From contig DYNF01000047.1 in assembly GCA_020721205.1 (NCBI GenBank), positions 1 to 33,133 of the forward strand: 33,133 bases of DNA. The letters are read 5' to 3'. The translations under genes were made by a program, and so were the position numbers. Below the pieces are notes generated by a model that made no database searches, had not been told where the DNA came from, and worked only from the letters and a program-made list of their open reading frames with translations. The stretch comes from Prochloron sp. SulCav_FS08_3_32_3330 (lineage in GTDB: Bacteria; Cyanobacteriota; Cyanobacteriia; Cyanobacteriales; DYNF01). Positions 1 to 8,156 of this stretch are shown in pieces (positions within the stretch are counted from its first letter, which is position 1; each line of letters begins with the position of its first letter).

Positions 1-14
1 TGACTATTCAGAAT

Positions 15-43
15 CCCCCGTTACAGCGTCAGCTTAACGGGGG
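15..43. terminator. GC-rich hairpin at the left edge
   Basis: A perfect 9-bp stem, CCCCCGTTA at 15-23 and TAACGGGGG at 35-43, encloses an 11-nt loop. There is no clear T-run on either side, so it may be a terminator of a gene outside the window or simply a folded repeat. It is the only strong secondary structure before the first gene. Confidence 0.4.
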
Positions 44-164
44 AGTATGTCAATTTAATTAGGATTGCTTATTTTTGGGATAATTTAGCAAAATATCCTT
101 TGTTTCTTTGTGCCTTGGCGAGAAACAATTATTTTTTAATTCAATAACTTTAACTAAACTTAAT

Positions 165-812
165 ATGGATTATTTTTCAACGAAAGAAATAGAGAATTGG
201 ATGAATTTTTATTATCAAAATCCTCAACCCGATTTAATCCCAATTTTTATTAAAAGTTTAAGTCAAGAAGGATTTTTAACTAAGGAAAATACTCAAGAGC
301 CAATTATGTGTTTTTTAAGTTTAGTCTTTCGTGATAATTCTGAGAAAATAAGGGATTGGTTATCCCAATTTTGGCAGGATTTATCTACAATAGAACAAGA
401 AGTAATGATTAAAGCTTTGTTTTTAGCTAATACAGAAGAAACTCAAGCTTATTTAAGGGATAAATCTCATTTTATTAATCCAGAAATTCAAGAGTTAATT
501 GAATCTTTAGAGACGATATCTCCGCCAGATTTAGCAGAAATATCAATTGATTATCCTCCGATTTTAGATAATTTATGGGCGGCTTTTATGGCTACTGGCT
601 CGGAAAAATATGTGATTAACATAATTGGTGCTTTATCTAAGGGGGATGAAACAAATGATCCACTTTCTGAAATGATTATGAATATGGCACAATGGTCATT
701 ATCTACCCATATTAAAACCCATGAAAAGGTTAAAGATATTTGTTCTGATCAATTAACTAAACAACCTGAATATATATCATCAATTTTACGAAATTTATTA
801 ATGTATAATTAA
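165..812 (+). CDS. Uncharacterised alpha-helical protein upstream of an eCIS-type AAA ATPase
   Basis: This frame encodes 215 residues from the ATG at 165. The frame stays open upstream to a weaker start at 108, but the ATG followed by the DYFSTKEIENW segment looks like the natural N-terminus. I do not recognise a named domain. The protein is predicted to be helical throughout, with a segment FMATGSEKYVINIIGAL around residues 155-171, and has no signal peptide or membrane segment. It ends 22 bases before the AAA+ ATPase gene on the same strand, so the two are probably co-transcribed. A role with the ATPase is inferred from proximity only. Confidence 0.6.
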   Translation: MDYFSTKEIENWMNFYYQNPQPDLIPIFIKSLSQEGFLTKENTQEPIMCFLSLVFRDNSEKIRDWLSQFWQDLSTIEQEVMIKALFLANTEETQAYLRDKSHFINPEIQELIESLETISPPDLAEISIDYPPILDNLWAAFMATGSEKYVINIIGALSKGDETNDPLSEMIMNMAQWSLSTHIKTHEKVKDICSDQLTKQPEYISSILRNLLMYN

Positions 813-834
813 TCTTAATTCAATTATTTAAGAT

Positions 835-2787
835 ATGCTAACTGTTACAAAATCTCAATTTTACCAAGAAAATTTAAACTTTCTTTTTCAACAAGTTAAT
901 CAAGTTCGTCATATTTTAGAACAATCTCTTAACCAAGAAAATCAGAATAATACATATATACCTAATATTAATTGTCAAAATTCTAATTTAGATAGTTTAT
1001 GTCAAAAATTTAATCTTTCTCCTTTTGAAAGGGATATTTTATTGTTATGTGTGGGGATAGAAATTGATCCCAATTTCACTGAATTATGTGCGAAAATTAA
1101 CGGTAATCCTAAAAAAAATTATCCCACTTTAAGTTTAGCTTTATCTTGTTTTCCTAATCCTAGTTGGCAGGTAATTTCCCCTAGTTATCCTTTACAAAAG
1201 TGGGATTTACTTGAATTTTCTCCCGATTTAACTATTACTCAAGCACCGATTAAAATTGATAAGAGAATTTTTTGTTATCTCTTAGGTGAAAATGCTTTTG
1301 ATCAACATTTAACAGGGCGAATTTATCCCATTCCTGAGAATTTTCAATCTACTTTTTTGGCTCAATCTCAGTTAGATTTAATTCAACAAATGAGTAAAAT
1401 TTGGTCTCATTCTAACTTAAATGTTTATCCGATTTTACAACTTTGTGGTTGGGAAATTTCGTCTAAATATGCGATCGCTTTTCAAACTTGTCAAAAATTA
1501 GGGATTGATCTGAAAGTTTTATCTGCTAATCTCTTACCGACTGAAGCCCAAGAATTGAATCATTTTACCCGAAGATGGGAAAGGGAATCAATTTTAAGTA
1601 ATAGTGTTTTATTATTAGATTGCGATGATATCAATTCCGAAAATCGTGTTAGGGAAATGGCAATTTCTCAATTTATTGAAAACTTAAATACTCTGTTAAT
1701 TATTAGTAGTTATAATCGTCATTCCACTCGTTATAAACCTTTAATCAGTTTTGATGTGCCTTCTCTTTCTCATTATGAACAAAAAACTCTCTGGGAAAGT
1801 CATTTAGGAGATTATTCTACTCAATTAAATGGTCATTTATCTCAAGTTGTTTCTCAATTTAATCTTAGTCCAAATGCGATTGAATCTGCTTGTTTAACGA
1901 TTAAAAGTGAGATTGAAAATGAGCAAGATTTACCCAAACAATTATGGAATTATTGTCGCTCTCAAGCTCGTCCAAAATTAGATGATCTTGCTCAATATAT
2001 TGATTCTCATGCTAGTTGGGAGGATTTAATTTTACCCGAAAAACAAAAGAATATTTTGAAGGATATGGAGGCTCATTTAAAACATAGGGCAAAAATTTAT
2101 GAGGATTGGGGTTTCGGTGGACGAGAAAAAAGAGGTTTAGGAGTAACTTCTTTATTTTCTGGTCAAAGTGGGACGGGTAAAACGATGGCGGCAGGGGTAT
2201 TAGCCAAAACTCTTAATTTAGACTTATATCGAATTGATTTAAGTACGGTTGTGAGTAAATATATCGGTGAAACGGAGAAAAATCTCAGAAAAATTTTTGA
2301 TGCGGCGGAAACGGGAGGGGCGATTTTATTATTTGATGAGGCGGATGCTCTTTTTGGGAAACGTACGGAGGTGAAAGATAGTCACGATCGCCATGCTAAT
2401 GTAGAGGTAAGTTATCTTTTACAGAGGATGGAATCTTATCAAGGTTTGGCAATCTTAACTACTAATTTAAAAAGTTCTTTAGATCAGGCATTTTTACGGC
2501 GGATCCGCTTTGTGATCCCTTTTCCTTTCCCCGATGAAGATTCTCGTAGTGAAATTTGGAAAAGAGCATTCCCCCCCAAAACGCCGACGGAGGGGCTTGA
2601 TTTTTGGCGTTTAGGAGCGTTAAATCTGGCTGGGGGTAATATTAAAAATATTGCGTTAAATGCGGCGGTATTTGCGGCAGAAGCGGGGGAATCTGTGATG
2701 ATGAAACACATTTTAAGGGCAACTCAAGCTGAATATATTAAGTTAGAAAGAACTTTAACTGAGCGGGAAATTTATGGTTGGGTCTAA
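835..2787 (+). CDS. AAA+ ATPase of the extracellular contractile injection system type
   Basis: A 650-residue ATPase with a long helical and winged-helix-like N-terminal half and one AAA+ module at the C-terminus. Walker A is GQSGTGKT at residues 443-450, Walker B is LLFDEADALFGKR from about 498, and an arginine-finger region LRRIRF lies near 554. The linking segment DLSTVVSKYIGETEKNL followed by DRHANVEVSYLLQRME closely matches the ATPase carried by phage-tail-like contractile injection clusters (the Afp15/Pvc15 type), which is thought to act in particle assembly. No tail, sheath or baseplate genes are seen here, so either the rest of the cluster lies to the left or this is an orphan. The family call is firm, the role in this cell is inferred. 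Confidence 0.85.
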   Translation: MLTVTKSQFYQENLNFLFQQVNQVRHILEQSLNQENQNNTYIPNINCQNSNLDSLCQKFNLSPFERDILLLCVGIEIDPNFTELCAKINGNPKKNYPTLSLALSCFPNPSWQVISPSYPLQKWDLLEFSPDLTITQAPIKIDKRIFCYLLGENAFDQHLTGRIYPIPENFQSTFLAQSQLDLIQQMSKIWSHSNLNVYPILQLCGWEISSKYAIAFQTCQKLGIDLKVLSANLLPTEAQELNHFTRRWERESILSNSVLLLDCDDINSENRVREMAISQFIENLNTLLIISSYNRHSTRYKPLISFDVPSLSHYEQKTLWESHLGDYSTQLNGHLSQVVSQFNLSPNAIESACLTIKSEIENEQDLPKQLWNYCRSQARPKLDDLAQYIDSHASWEDLILPEKQKNILKDMEAHLKHRAKIYEDWGFGGREKRGLGVTSLFSGQSGTGKTMAAGVLAKTLNLDLYRIDLSTVVSKYIGETEKNLRKIFDAAETGGAILLFDEADALFGKRTEVKDSHDRHANVEVSYLLQRMESYQGLAILTTNLKSSLDQAFLRRIRFVIPFPFPDEDSRSEIWKRAFPPKTPTEGLDFWRLGALNLAGGNIKNIALNAAVFAAEAGESVMMKHILRATQAEYIKLERTLTEREIYGWV

Positions 2788-2794
2788 AACAGTT

Positions 2795-2829
2795 ACCAGT
2801 GACCAGTGACCAGTGACCAGTGACCAGTT
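2795..2829. repeat. Tandem 7-bp repeat (ACCAGTG)
   Basis: Four perfect copies of ACCAGTG plus a partial fifth directly follow the ATPase stop codon. Short tandem repeats of this kind are common between genes in cyanobacteria. No function can be assigned. Confidence 0.85.
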
Positions 2830-2858
2830 AGGCGATATAGTGCTACGCGCACTTGGTT

Positions 2859-2878
2859 AGCAGGGCGTTTTCATTCTC
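2859..2878 (+). repeat. Dispersed 20-bp repeat, copy 1
   Basis: The string containing GCAGGGCGTTTTCATTCTC occurs here and again at 33080-33099 in the same orientation, 30 kb apart. The surrounding bases differ (a GATCGCC/GGCGCTGCGCGATC-rich stretch follows here), so only the 20-mer is shared. Likely part of a dispersed intergenic repeat family. Confidence 0.7.
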
Positions 2879-2995
2879 CAAATTTACGATCGCCAAAGGC
2901 GGCGCTGCGCGATCATGATAACCTTTTTGAGATCAGTTTTTTAGCTTGTTTTTGATATTAATTAATCAAAAATTATTAAAAATCAGATCAAAATT

Positions 2996-3139
2996 TTAAA
3001 ATTTAAGTCGAATTGGACCGACTTTTGCTATTAGCTGTGAAATTAGAGTTTTCAAAAGACTATAAGCTTCATCTTTATTGAGAGAAAATAAATCTTTTTG
3101 GAAAACTGGAGAGTTTAAATCAAGAATTATTTTGTTCAT
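2996..3139 (-). pseudogene. Remnant of a small cyanobacterial TA-like protein
   Basis: A 47-residue frame starts MNKIILDLNSPVFQKDLF and continues LNKDEAYSLLKTL. This resembles the N-terminus of a small cyanobacterial protein family often found in TA-like pairs. After residue 31 the sequence (ISQLIAKVGPIRLKF) no longer resembles the usual TWEQ-containing tail, so it looks truncated or re-joined. It lies 56 bases downstream of the AbrB-like gene at 3196-3447 on the same strand and could be its broken partner. The family match is from memory. Confidence 0.35.
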
Positions 3140-3195
3140 TTTTTGTTAATATACCTGATTGAATATTCAATTAAAATATCCCATTTTTATAATTT

Positions 3196-3447
3196 TTATT
3201 TTAATTGATCTTCTAATTCAATTAAGTTAGTTTCTTGGGGAGCATTATTCGCCGCCCAATTGAGAGATTCTTCAAGCTTTATTGCATTAACTTCTTGATG
3301 TAACCATTGCTCATTATTAGGAATAAATTGACCAATTTTAACAATCCATACTCCGGGTTCTGGACTATCAATTAAAACCTTTTCCCCTGCAAATTCTTTA
3401 CCGAGAATAATTTGTCCATTACTATCAATTGTTTTGATTTGTGCCAT
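3196..3447 (-). CDS. AbrB/SpoVT-like small antitoxin-type protein
   Basis: This 83-residue protein begins MAQIKTIDSNGQIILGKEF, a swapped-hairpin-like N-terminus in which a short beta segment is followed by G-x-I-x-L-G-K-E. A Trp-rich middle (GVWIVKIG) and an acidic, Glu-rich tail ending ETNLIELEDQLK follow. Small cyanobacterial proteins of this shape are annotated as AbrB-like antitoxins that bind their own promoter and neutralise a toxin encoded next door. The downstream partner (2996-3139) looks broken, so this may be a solitary survivor. Promoter details are not resolvable. Confidence 0.5.
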   Translation of the reverse strand: MAQIKTIDSNGQIILGKEFAGEKVLIDSPEPGVWIVKIGQFIPNNEQWLHQEVNAIKLEESLNWAANNAPQETNLIELEDQLK

Positions 3448-3498
3448 AATATTTAAGCCTTTAAACTTTTAATTATTTTATTTTAGCATAAACTAAAA

Positions 3499-3834
3499 TT
3501 ATTTAGCCATCTTTTGCGGAATCAAAAAAGTAATAGCCAAAGGAAATAAACGAGGAGTAGGAGCAGAAAAACGCTTTTTAATTAACGCAATTTCCTGTTT
3601 TATTTCATCAGGAATTTGCTCTAATCTCATTTGTAAACTACTACGATTACGTTCAAATTGTTCTTTTTCCGTATCAGTAAATAACTCCAATTGTACAGGT
3701 TGTTGTGATTCTTTTATTTCCCTTTCAATATTATTTTTTAACTCCTCTAAAATCGCCGTAATATCATTAATTTCCTTGTCACAACGCTCCTGTAATTGTT
3801 TTTGTAAAGAAGTAGTACGCTCATTCATTCTCAC
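3499..3834 (-). pseudogene. C-terminal remnant of a DrmD-like SNF2 helicase (DISARM)
   Basis: The frame encodes a coiled, charged segment (DKEINDITAILEEL, then TDTEKEQFERNRSSLQMRL) ending in RLFPLAITFLIPQ. This arrangement matches the extreme C-terminus of the large SNF2-family DrmD helicase of the DISARM defence system as I remember it, where PxxRxFPVAVTFLVP is typical. The complete protein is around 1000 residues, so only about a tenth remains and no helicase motifs are present. On the coding strand the remnant begins at about 3838, exactly where a polymerase remnant on the other strand begins. It is not expected to be functional. Confidence 0.55.
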
Positions 3835-3837
3835 TTC

Positions 3838-4459
3838 TAAACTCTTAGCTAAAACTATTAGAATAGGGGCAGGTATTTCGATTAGTTTAGAACAGGCAAA
3901 ACAAGCTAATTTAGCATGGAAACAAACCTATCCTATTTTGGCACAATTTCAACATCAAATTATTAAGAAAACAAACGATGAAATTAGAACGATAAACGAT
4001 GAAAAAGAGGTTAATTCATCGTTTATCGTTCATAATTCATCGTTTCCTAATAGTTCATCCCTCATCCCTCATCATTCATCCCTAGTATTTGGATACCTCA
4101 AAACCTTAACCGGAAGGGGGGTTTTCTTACCCAAATACCCTCAGAAATTTGAGAATCGTACTTTCTACTCTGTGAAAGGACCTGATGCCACCGCCGCTTA
4201 TTGGTCAATGGCTGAGGCTGACATTATGAAACAGGCATTAGGGGAATTAGTCTTAATCTTTGACAAATATCCTCATTATCAGTCTCATATTGGTAATATG
4301 TGTCATGATGAAATAGATGTTATTTGTGCCGAGAAATATGCTTTAGAAGTGGCAGTAATTGTACAAGAAACAATGAGGAAAGCAATGGCTACTTTTATCA
4401 CAATTATACTCGTAGATGAGGCAATTTCTCCTGATAGTTTAATCTGTCAATCATGGTAA
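3838..4459 (+). pseudogene. Family A DNA polymerase, C-terminal remnant
   Basis: The frame reads LLAKTIRIGAGISISLEQAK, then TLTGRGVFLP, then GPDATAAYWSMAEADIMKQA and finally MCHDEIDVICAEKY. These correspond to the fingers/palm end of a phage- or plasmid-type DNA polymerase I, including the motif C-like HDE. Everything upstream (exonuclease domain, motif A) is missing. An in-frame low-complexity insertion with an inverted repeat (3975-4043) splits the palm. The last codons end TGG TAA, whereas the duplicate copy at 5435-5584 reads TGG CAA AAA TAG, so this copy has gained a premature stop. It is a decayed gene, not an active polymerase. Confidence 0.7.
3975..4043. repeat. Inverted repeat inserted in the polymerase remnant
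   Basis: Arms at 3975-4003 and 4015-4043 (29 bp each, about 27 matching) are built from ACGATGAA/TTCATCGT units around an 11-nt loop. They are followed by further TTCATCC repeats to about 4083. The insertion keeps the reading frame and would encode an Asn/Ser/Ile/His-rich linker. It resembles the ATTCATCA-type short repeats scattered in cyanobacterial genomes. Confidence 0.75.
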
Positions 4460-4463
4460 AAAT
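4316..4463 (+). repeat. Direct repeat flanking the PIN/UPF0175 module, left copy
   Basis: These roughly 148 bases of the polymerase 3' end recur at 5435-5584 with about ten substitutions and no obvious indels. Homology starts at GATGT and stops shortly after the stop codon. The two copies enclose the TA pair at 4589-5325, which lies on the opposite strand. Confidence 0.85.
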
Positions 4464-4588
4464 AACAATAATTTAAGTAGTTATTTATTTGCTATTAATT
4501 ATTAAGATTAATCAAAATCCACATTTTCTGAATAAATAAAATTGAGGAGATGTGGATAATTTTTATTTCCCTTAAAAGCTATCAGTTA

Positions 4589-5107
4589 TCAGAATTTTGC
4601 TTGAGAGCTAAGATTTATTTGTTTAATCAACTCATAGTACATCTTTTTTCCAATACGTCCAGCTTTTAATAATTCTCCCAATTTCTTTGTGCCATCTTCC
4701 GCCGTAATCAAATTTTGACGATAAGCTTTGAGAATTTGCCCTGCAATTCCTGAAAATTTAAGACCTAATTCTTGAGCAATTTTACGTCCTTTTTCTTCTT
4801 CAATTAATAAGGGTAATTGCCGATTATAAGCTAATTGAATAGCCTGTTGTTCTCCTGCATCTAAGGCATCTAAAATTGGTAAGATTGACAATTTTTCTTC
4901 AATAATTGTGAGACAATCACCCACATTATAAAACTTTTGATAATCAGACCAATTACTAAATTGTCCCTGATAAAGTTCTTCAATTACAATTTTTGGCACG
5001 AACATTTGTTCATAAAATTGCCTGATAAACTGATAGCCATTTTCTAGTTTTTCTAAACTAATTAAAGGACCAGTATCACTAACAATAGAAATTATTAAAT
5101 TATTCAT
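4589..5107 (-). CDS. PIN-domain toxin-like protein (DUF3368 family)
   Basis: This 172-residue protein has the DUF3368 variant of the PIN ribonuclease fold. The first acidic site is in IVSDTGPLISLEKL (Asp11), a conserved Glu follows in VIEELY, then LDAGEQQAIQLAY carries the central acidic cluster, and PLLIEEEKGRKIAQELG carries the late acidic site. PIN proteins are Mg-dependent endoribonucleases, usually the toxin of VapBC-like pairs. Its start overlaps the stop of the UPF0175 gene by four bases, the usual antitoxin-then-toxin coupling. Catalytic acids appear present. The module is bracketed by two copies of the polymerase 3' end. Confidence 0.8.
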   Translation of the reverse strand: MNNLIISIVSDTGPLISLEKLENGYQFIRQFYEQMFVPKIVIEELYQGQFSNWSDYQKFYNVGDCLTIIEEKLSILPILDALDAGEQQAIQLAYNRQLPLLIEEEKGRKIAQELGLKFSGIAGQILKAYRQNLITAEDGTKKLGELLKAGRIGKKMYYELIKQINLSSQAKF

Positions 5108-5325
5108 ACACTTAATTCAATATTAATATTATCTATGCTATCAACAAGAATGGAAAAACCATAATTAGGCAACATTTCTTCAAAAGCACGACGATTAATA
5201 TTTAAAACTTGACAAGCTTGAAACTCAGAAAGTTTACCTTGGCTATAAAGAATTGCCACAAGTGCTTCATTGATATAACGTCGATCTACATCGGGAAGAT
5301 CAGGTAATTCTACAGTTATTTTCAT
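5104..5325 (-). CDS. UPF0175 antitoxin-like DNA-binding protein
   Basis: The 73-residue product has the UPF0175 layout: a short strand MKITVELPDLP, a helix with YINEALVAILYSQGKLSEFQA, and CQVLNINRRAFEEMLPNYG, a helix-turn-helix-like unit. Proteins of this family are the usual partners of DUF3368 PIN toxins and are thought to repress the operon and block the toxin. It is the first gene of a two-gene operon and overlaps the toxin start by 4 bp (ATGA-type overlap). Confidence 0.8.
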   Translation of the reverse strand: MKITVELPDLPDVDRRYINEALVAILYSQGKLSEFQACQVLNINRRAFEEMLPNYGFSILVDSIDNINIELSV

Positions 5326-5434
5326 CTTTGAAAAAGTTAATTATTTATACGATACAGTAATTACGATGATAACATAAAATCACCAAATTTTTTTCAAATT
5401 AAATTAAATTAGATTTTCCCTTTCTATTATTATT

Positions 5435-5584
5435 GATGTGATATGTGCCGAGAAATATGCTTTAGAAGTAGCAACAATTGTACAAGAAACAATGAGGAAA
5501 GTAATGGCTACTTTTATCAGAATTATCCCCGTAGATGAGGCAATTTCTCCTGATAGTTTAATCTGTCAATCATGGCAAAAATAG
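5435..5584 (+). pseudogene. Second copy of the DNA polymerase 3' end
   Basis: The frame here reads DVICAEKYALEVATIVQET and on to PDSLICQSWQK before a TAG stop, with no start codon of its own. It duplicates 4316-4463. This copy keeps IIPVDEAISPDS where the first copy has IILVDEAISPDS, and it lacks the premature stop, so it probably represents the older, better-preserved terminus. The remainder of the gene is not present on this side. Confidence 0.8.
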
Positions 5585-5685
5585 TTAAAATATTAATTAT
5601 TTATAGTGCTATATAGAGCCTCCTTTTTTGTTAGAATTTTAAGTTGTTAGTTGACAACCAAATTAATAATAACTAAAATCAAGAG

Positions 5686-5949
5686 ATGAAAAAACATCCT
5701 AATAAAGAAATAAGGGAGGCTCTAGCATACGCTATTCAACAGGGATGGACAGTGAAAGAGTCTAATGCACGTTCCCATTCTTGGGGTAAAATGTATTGTC
5801 CCAATCCTAGCCATGAATGTAGATGTGGAGAATTTTGTATTGCCAGTATTTGGAGTACACAAAAAAACCCTTCTAACCATGCCAAACAAATTAAACGGAT
5901 AGTTAATAATTGTATTTATTTGAATCAAGAAAAATTAGGAGATAATTAA
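5686..5949 (+). CDS. HicA-like small protein of a putative TA pair
   Basis: An 87-residue basic protein with MKKHPNKEIREALAYAIQQG, a serine/histidine stretch (ARSHSWGK), three closely spaced Cys (NPSHECRCGEFC) and the segment SIWSTQKNPSNHAKQIKRIV. Cyanobacterial proteins with the conserved IxSIWSTPKNPxNHAKQIRR motif resemble HicA-type RNA interferases, with one His positioned after a helix. It ends two bases before the start of the next gene, so the pair is a compact operon. HicA-like is an inference from motif memory, and the function is untested. Confidence 0.55.
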   Translation: MKKHPNKEIREALAYAIQQGWTVKESNARSHSWGKMYCPNPSHECRCGEFCIASIWSTQKNPSNHAKQIKRIVNNCIYLNQEKLGDN

Positions 5950-5950
5950 G

Positions 5951-6472
5951 ATGAAAGAATTTGATTTTACCTTAGTATTTCAATTAGCTCAAAGTCATAA
6001 TAATCCTGAAGATTATCTTGATTTACTTTATGAGGCAGGTTGTGATGATGCCCTACTTGGACTAGGCAAAGAAGGTTATATTTCCCTTAATTTTATTCGG
6101 GAATCTAATAGTGCTTTTACAGCAATAAAAAGTGCAATTGATGACGTAAAATCAGTTATAAAATCAGCTAAATTAATTCAAGTTGAACCTGATTTAGTAG
6201 GGGAACAAGATTTAGTAAATATCATGGAATATTCACGGCAAAATATTCAGAAAATAGTGAACAAATCTAGTTTTCCTAATCCAGTTTATAAAGGTTCTCA
6301 AAATATTTGGCATTTAGCCATAGTTTTAGAATGGTTGGTGACTAATAATTATGAAGTAAATCAAGAATTATTAGAAACTGCTCAATTAAATATGTCTATT
6401 AATTTAAGTATTGGTAATCAAATTACTCAGCCTCAAACCTTAACTCAAGCTAAAACTTTAGTCTGTGCTTAA
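5951..6472 (+). CDS. Putative DNA-binding partner of the HicA-like protein
   Basis: This 173-residue protein is acidic in its first half (DYLDLLYEAGCDDALLGLG) and carries a segment LVNIMEYSRQNIQKIVNKS that looks like a helix-turn-helix preceding a conserved SSFPNPVYKGSQNIWHLA stretch. I recognise this layout from uncharacterised cyanobacterial proteins that follow HicA-like genes. The second half of the pair would act as antitoxin and autorepressor by analogy. Tight spacing (one base after the upstream stop) supports translational coupling. No membrane segment or enzyme motif is visible. Confidence 0.5.
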   Translation: MKEFDFTLVFQLAQSHNNPEDYLDLLYEAGCDDALLGLGKEGYISLNFIRESNSAFTAIKSAIDDVKSVIKSAKLIQVEPDLVGEQDLVNIMEYSRQNIQKIVNKSSFPNPVYKGSQNIWHLAIVLEWLVTNNYEVNQELLETAQLNMSINLSIGNQITQPQTLTQAKTLVCA

Positions 6473-6884
6473 TTTTATTGATCGCACCTAGTACACTTAT
6501 ATTATTGATTAACAGCCTAGAGGAAAACGCCATTTTAAGGCACAATAATTCCTCTTTTGACTAATACTACCTAAACCCCCATTAACCACCCTAAATTGAT
6601 AAAATAACCGTCAATCCTTTAACTTTTCCCAAGGGGGTAGCTAGTCTTGAAATAAACCTTGTCTTACCCCATTACCCCGTCAAAACCATATCCCCCCATA
6701 AGTAAGGGGAATACCTTAAAAGCCTTATAATTCCTGATTATTTTATTGTACTGTCTCCCTTATTAGCCTAATAATTATCAGGGACAGTACACAATTAATA
6801 ATTGTACCGTTAGCTATTTTTATCTCATCTCAAACAGAGGTTAATATAAGGGCAGAAAAAATAAGGAATTTGAGGAATTAAATA
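6473..6884. other. 412-bp intergenic stretch with a dyad at 6747-6791
   Basis: No convincing coding frame or RNA gene is visible. The notable element is an imperfect inverted repeat, TGTACTGTCTCCC at 6747-6759 against GGGACAGTACA at 6781-6791, separated by 21 AT-rich bases. This could be a protein-binding dyad or a hairpin. A Shine-Dalgarno-like GAGGAA lies at about 6868-6880, just ahead of the next gene start. Confidence 0.5.
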
Positions 6885-8023
6885 ATGAAAAAGAACCCCA
6901 AAAACAGTGATGATAAACAAGGGAAAAAAGGTGAAGAAAAGTCCCCCTTTTTTCTGTCTAATAGCTCGATTTTTGAAGGTACTCCCATTAGTTTTGAGAG
7001 TGATGTAAATATTATTTATGGCTGGTTAGAGGGGGAAAGCACCTTGATCAGTAGTTGGGTCAGACCGATTAGTTTATCTATGTTTCGATGGCAAAATATC
7101 AGTCAATATAGCAGTTGGCAAAAACGCCATACTCGTTTGAAAATAACGAAAGGCTATGGGGTAGAATTATTCTTTATGAATAATTATGTCAAAAGTTTAA
7201 TCAAGCGGGTTATCCCGCAGAACACCTTGATTCTAAGACTCCGACTAAGGAACGAGAACAAATACTGGAACGCTTTAGACAAGGGGAAACTCTGATTTTA
7301 TGTCAACATAGCATTGTGATTGAGGGGGTAGATGTACCGGAGATTGGGGCGGTGATTTTTGCACGTCCTACCAAATCCCTCACTATTTGGTTTCAAGCAA
7401 TTGGGCGGAGTCTGCGTCCCTGTGAACACAAGCAACACGCTGTGATTATTGATCATACCACCACTCACCAATATTTACCTTTTCCTGACTGTGAAATTGC
7501 GTGGAATCTTGAGGAAACAAGGCTTCCTGAGATTACTCAACATGGTGTGTCTTGTCCTAAATGTCGTCATTATTACCACTTAAATCAGGAGGAATTAACT
7601 CAGAAAAAGAGTATTTGTCCTAGTTGTCGAACTAAATATGCTGTGTTTTGTCACTATCAAAATAACTCTTTTTATTTAGAAAAGATAGTAAAGAAAAGAG
7701 AGGAATTACAATTAAAAGTGGAGAAAGTGGTAAAAGTGATTCCCAGTCCGATTGAATATTACGAGGGATATCCTCTTAATAGCTCAATTATGGGCTTTTT
7801 CAATTACCATATTTACCATGCAAAATATTTACGGCAACCGCCTTTGTGGGTTTACGAACAGTATCAAAAAGCGGTATTAAATGGACAATTACCTTTAGGA
7901 TTAAATGAGTTAAAGGCATTAGCTAGAAAACTGAATTATCAAGAGAGTTGGGCATTTTATAAATATCAGGAATTAAGTCAACAATTAGCTTTTGCCCAAC
8001 TCAAAGTAATACATCAAACTTAA
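6885..8023 (+). pseudogene. DEAD/DEAH-box helicase with zinc ribbon, truncated and frameshifted
   Basis: The first frame (6885-7295) starts from a good ribosome-binding site but carries no helicase core. At about 7196 one base appears to be missing. In the next frame the sequence continues as FNQAGYPAEHLDSKTP, ILERFRQGETLILCQHS, EGVDVPEIGAVIFARPT and FQAIGRSLRP, which are helicase C-terminal motifs V and VI. A two-CxxC zinc ribbon follows (SCPKCRHYY and CPSCRTKY) with a tail ending at 8023. The ATPase half with Walker A and B is absent. The N-terminal 95 residues are not recognised and may be a fusion created by deletion. Overall it is a dead gene. Confidence 0.75.
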
Positions 8024-8033
8024 AAATATTAAT

Positions 8034-8064
8034 GGGGGTATAAAAAAGTACCCTCTTTTTTTTT
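8034..8064 (+). terminator. Rho-independent terminator after the helicase remnant
   Basis: GGGGGTA-rich arm (8034-8040) pairs with GTACCCTC (8048-8055), followed by nine T residues up to 8064. It sits 10 bases after the helicase stop codon, the standard position for an intrinsic terminator. Confidence 0.8.
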
Positions 8065-8156
8065 GATAACTTAAATAATTATTGATCAATTTGAGTAAAA
8101 TGATTAGATAATGTTATAATTATAATCATTATTAATATTAATATAATTAAAATAAT

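Noticed and set aside
2484-2711. Minus-strand frame inside the AAA ATPase gene
   Set aside because: It is a shadow of the strongly supported ATPase coding sequence.
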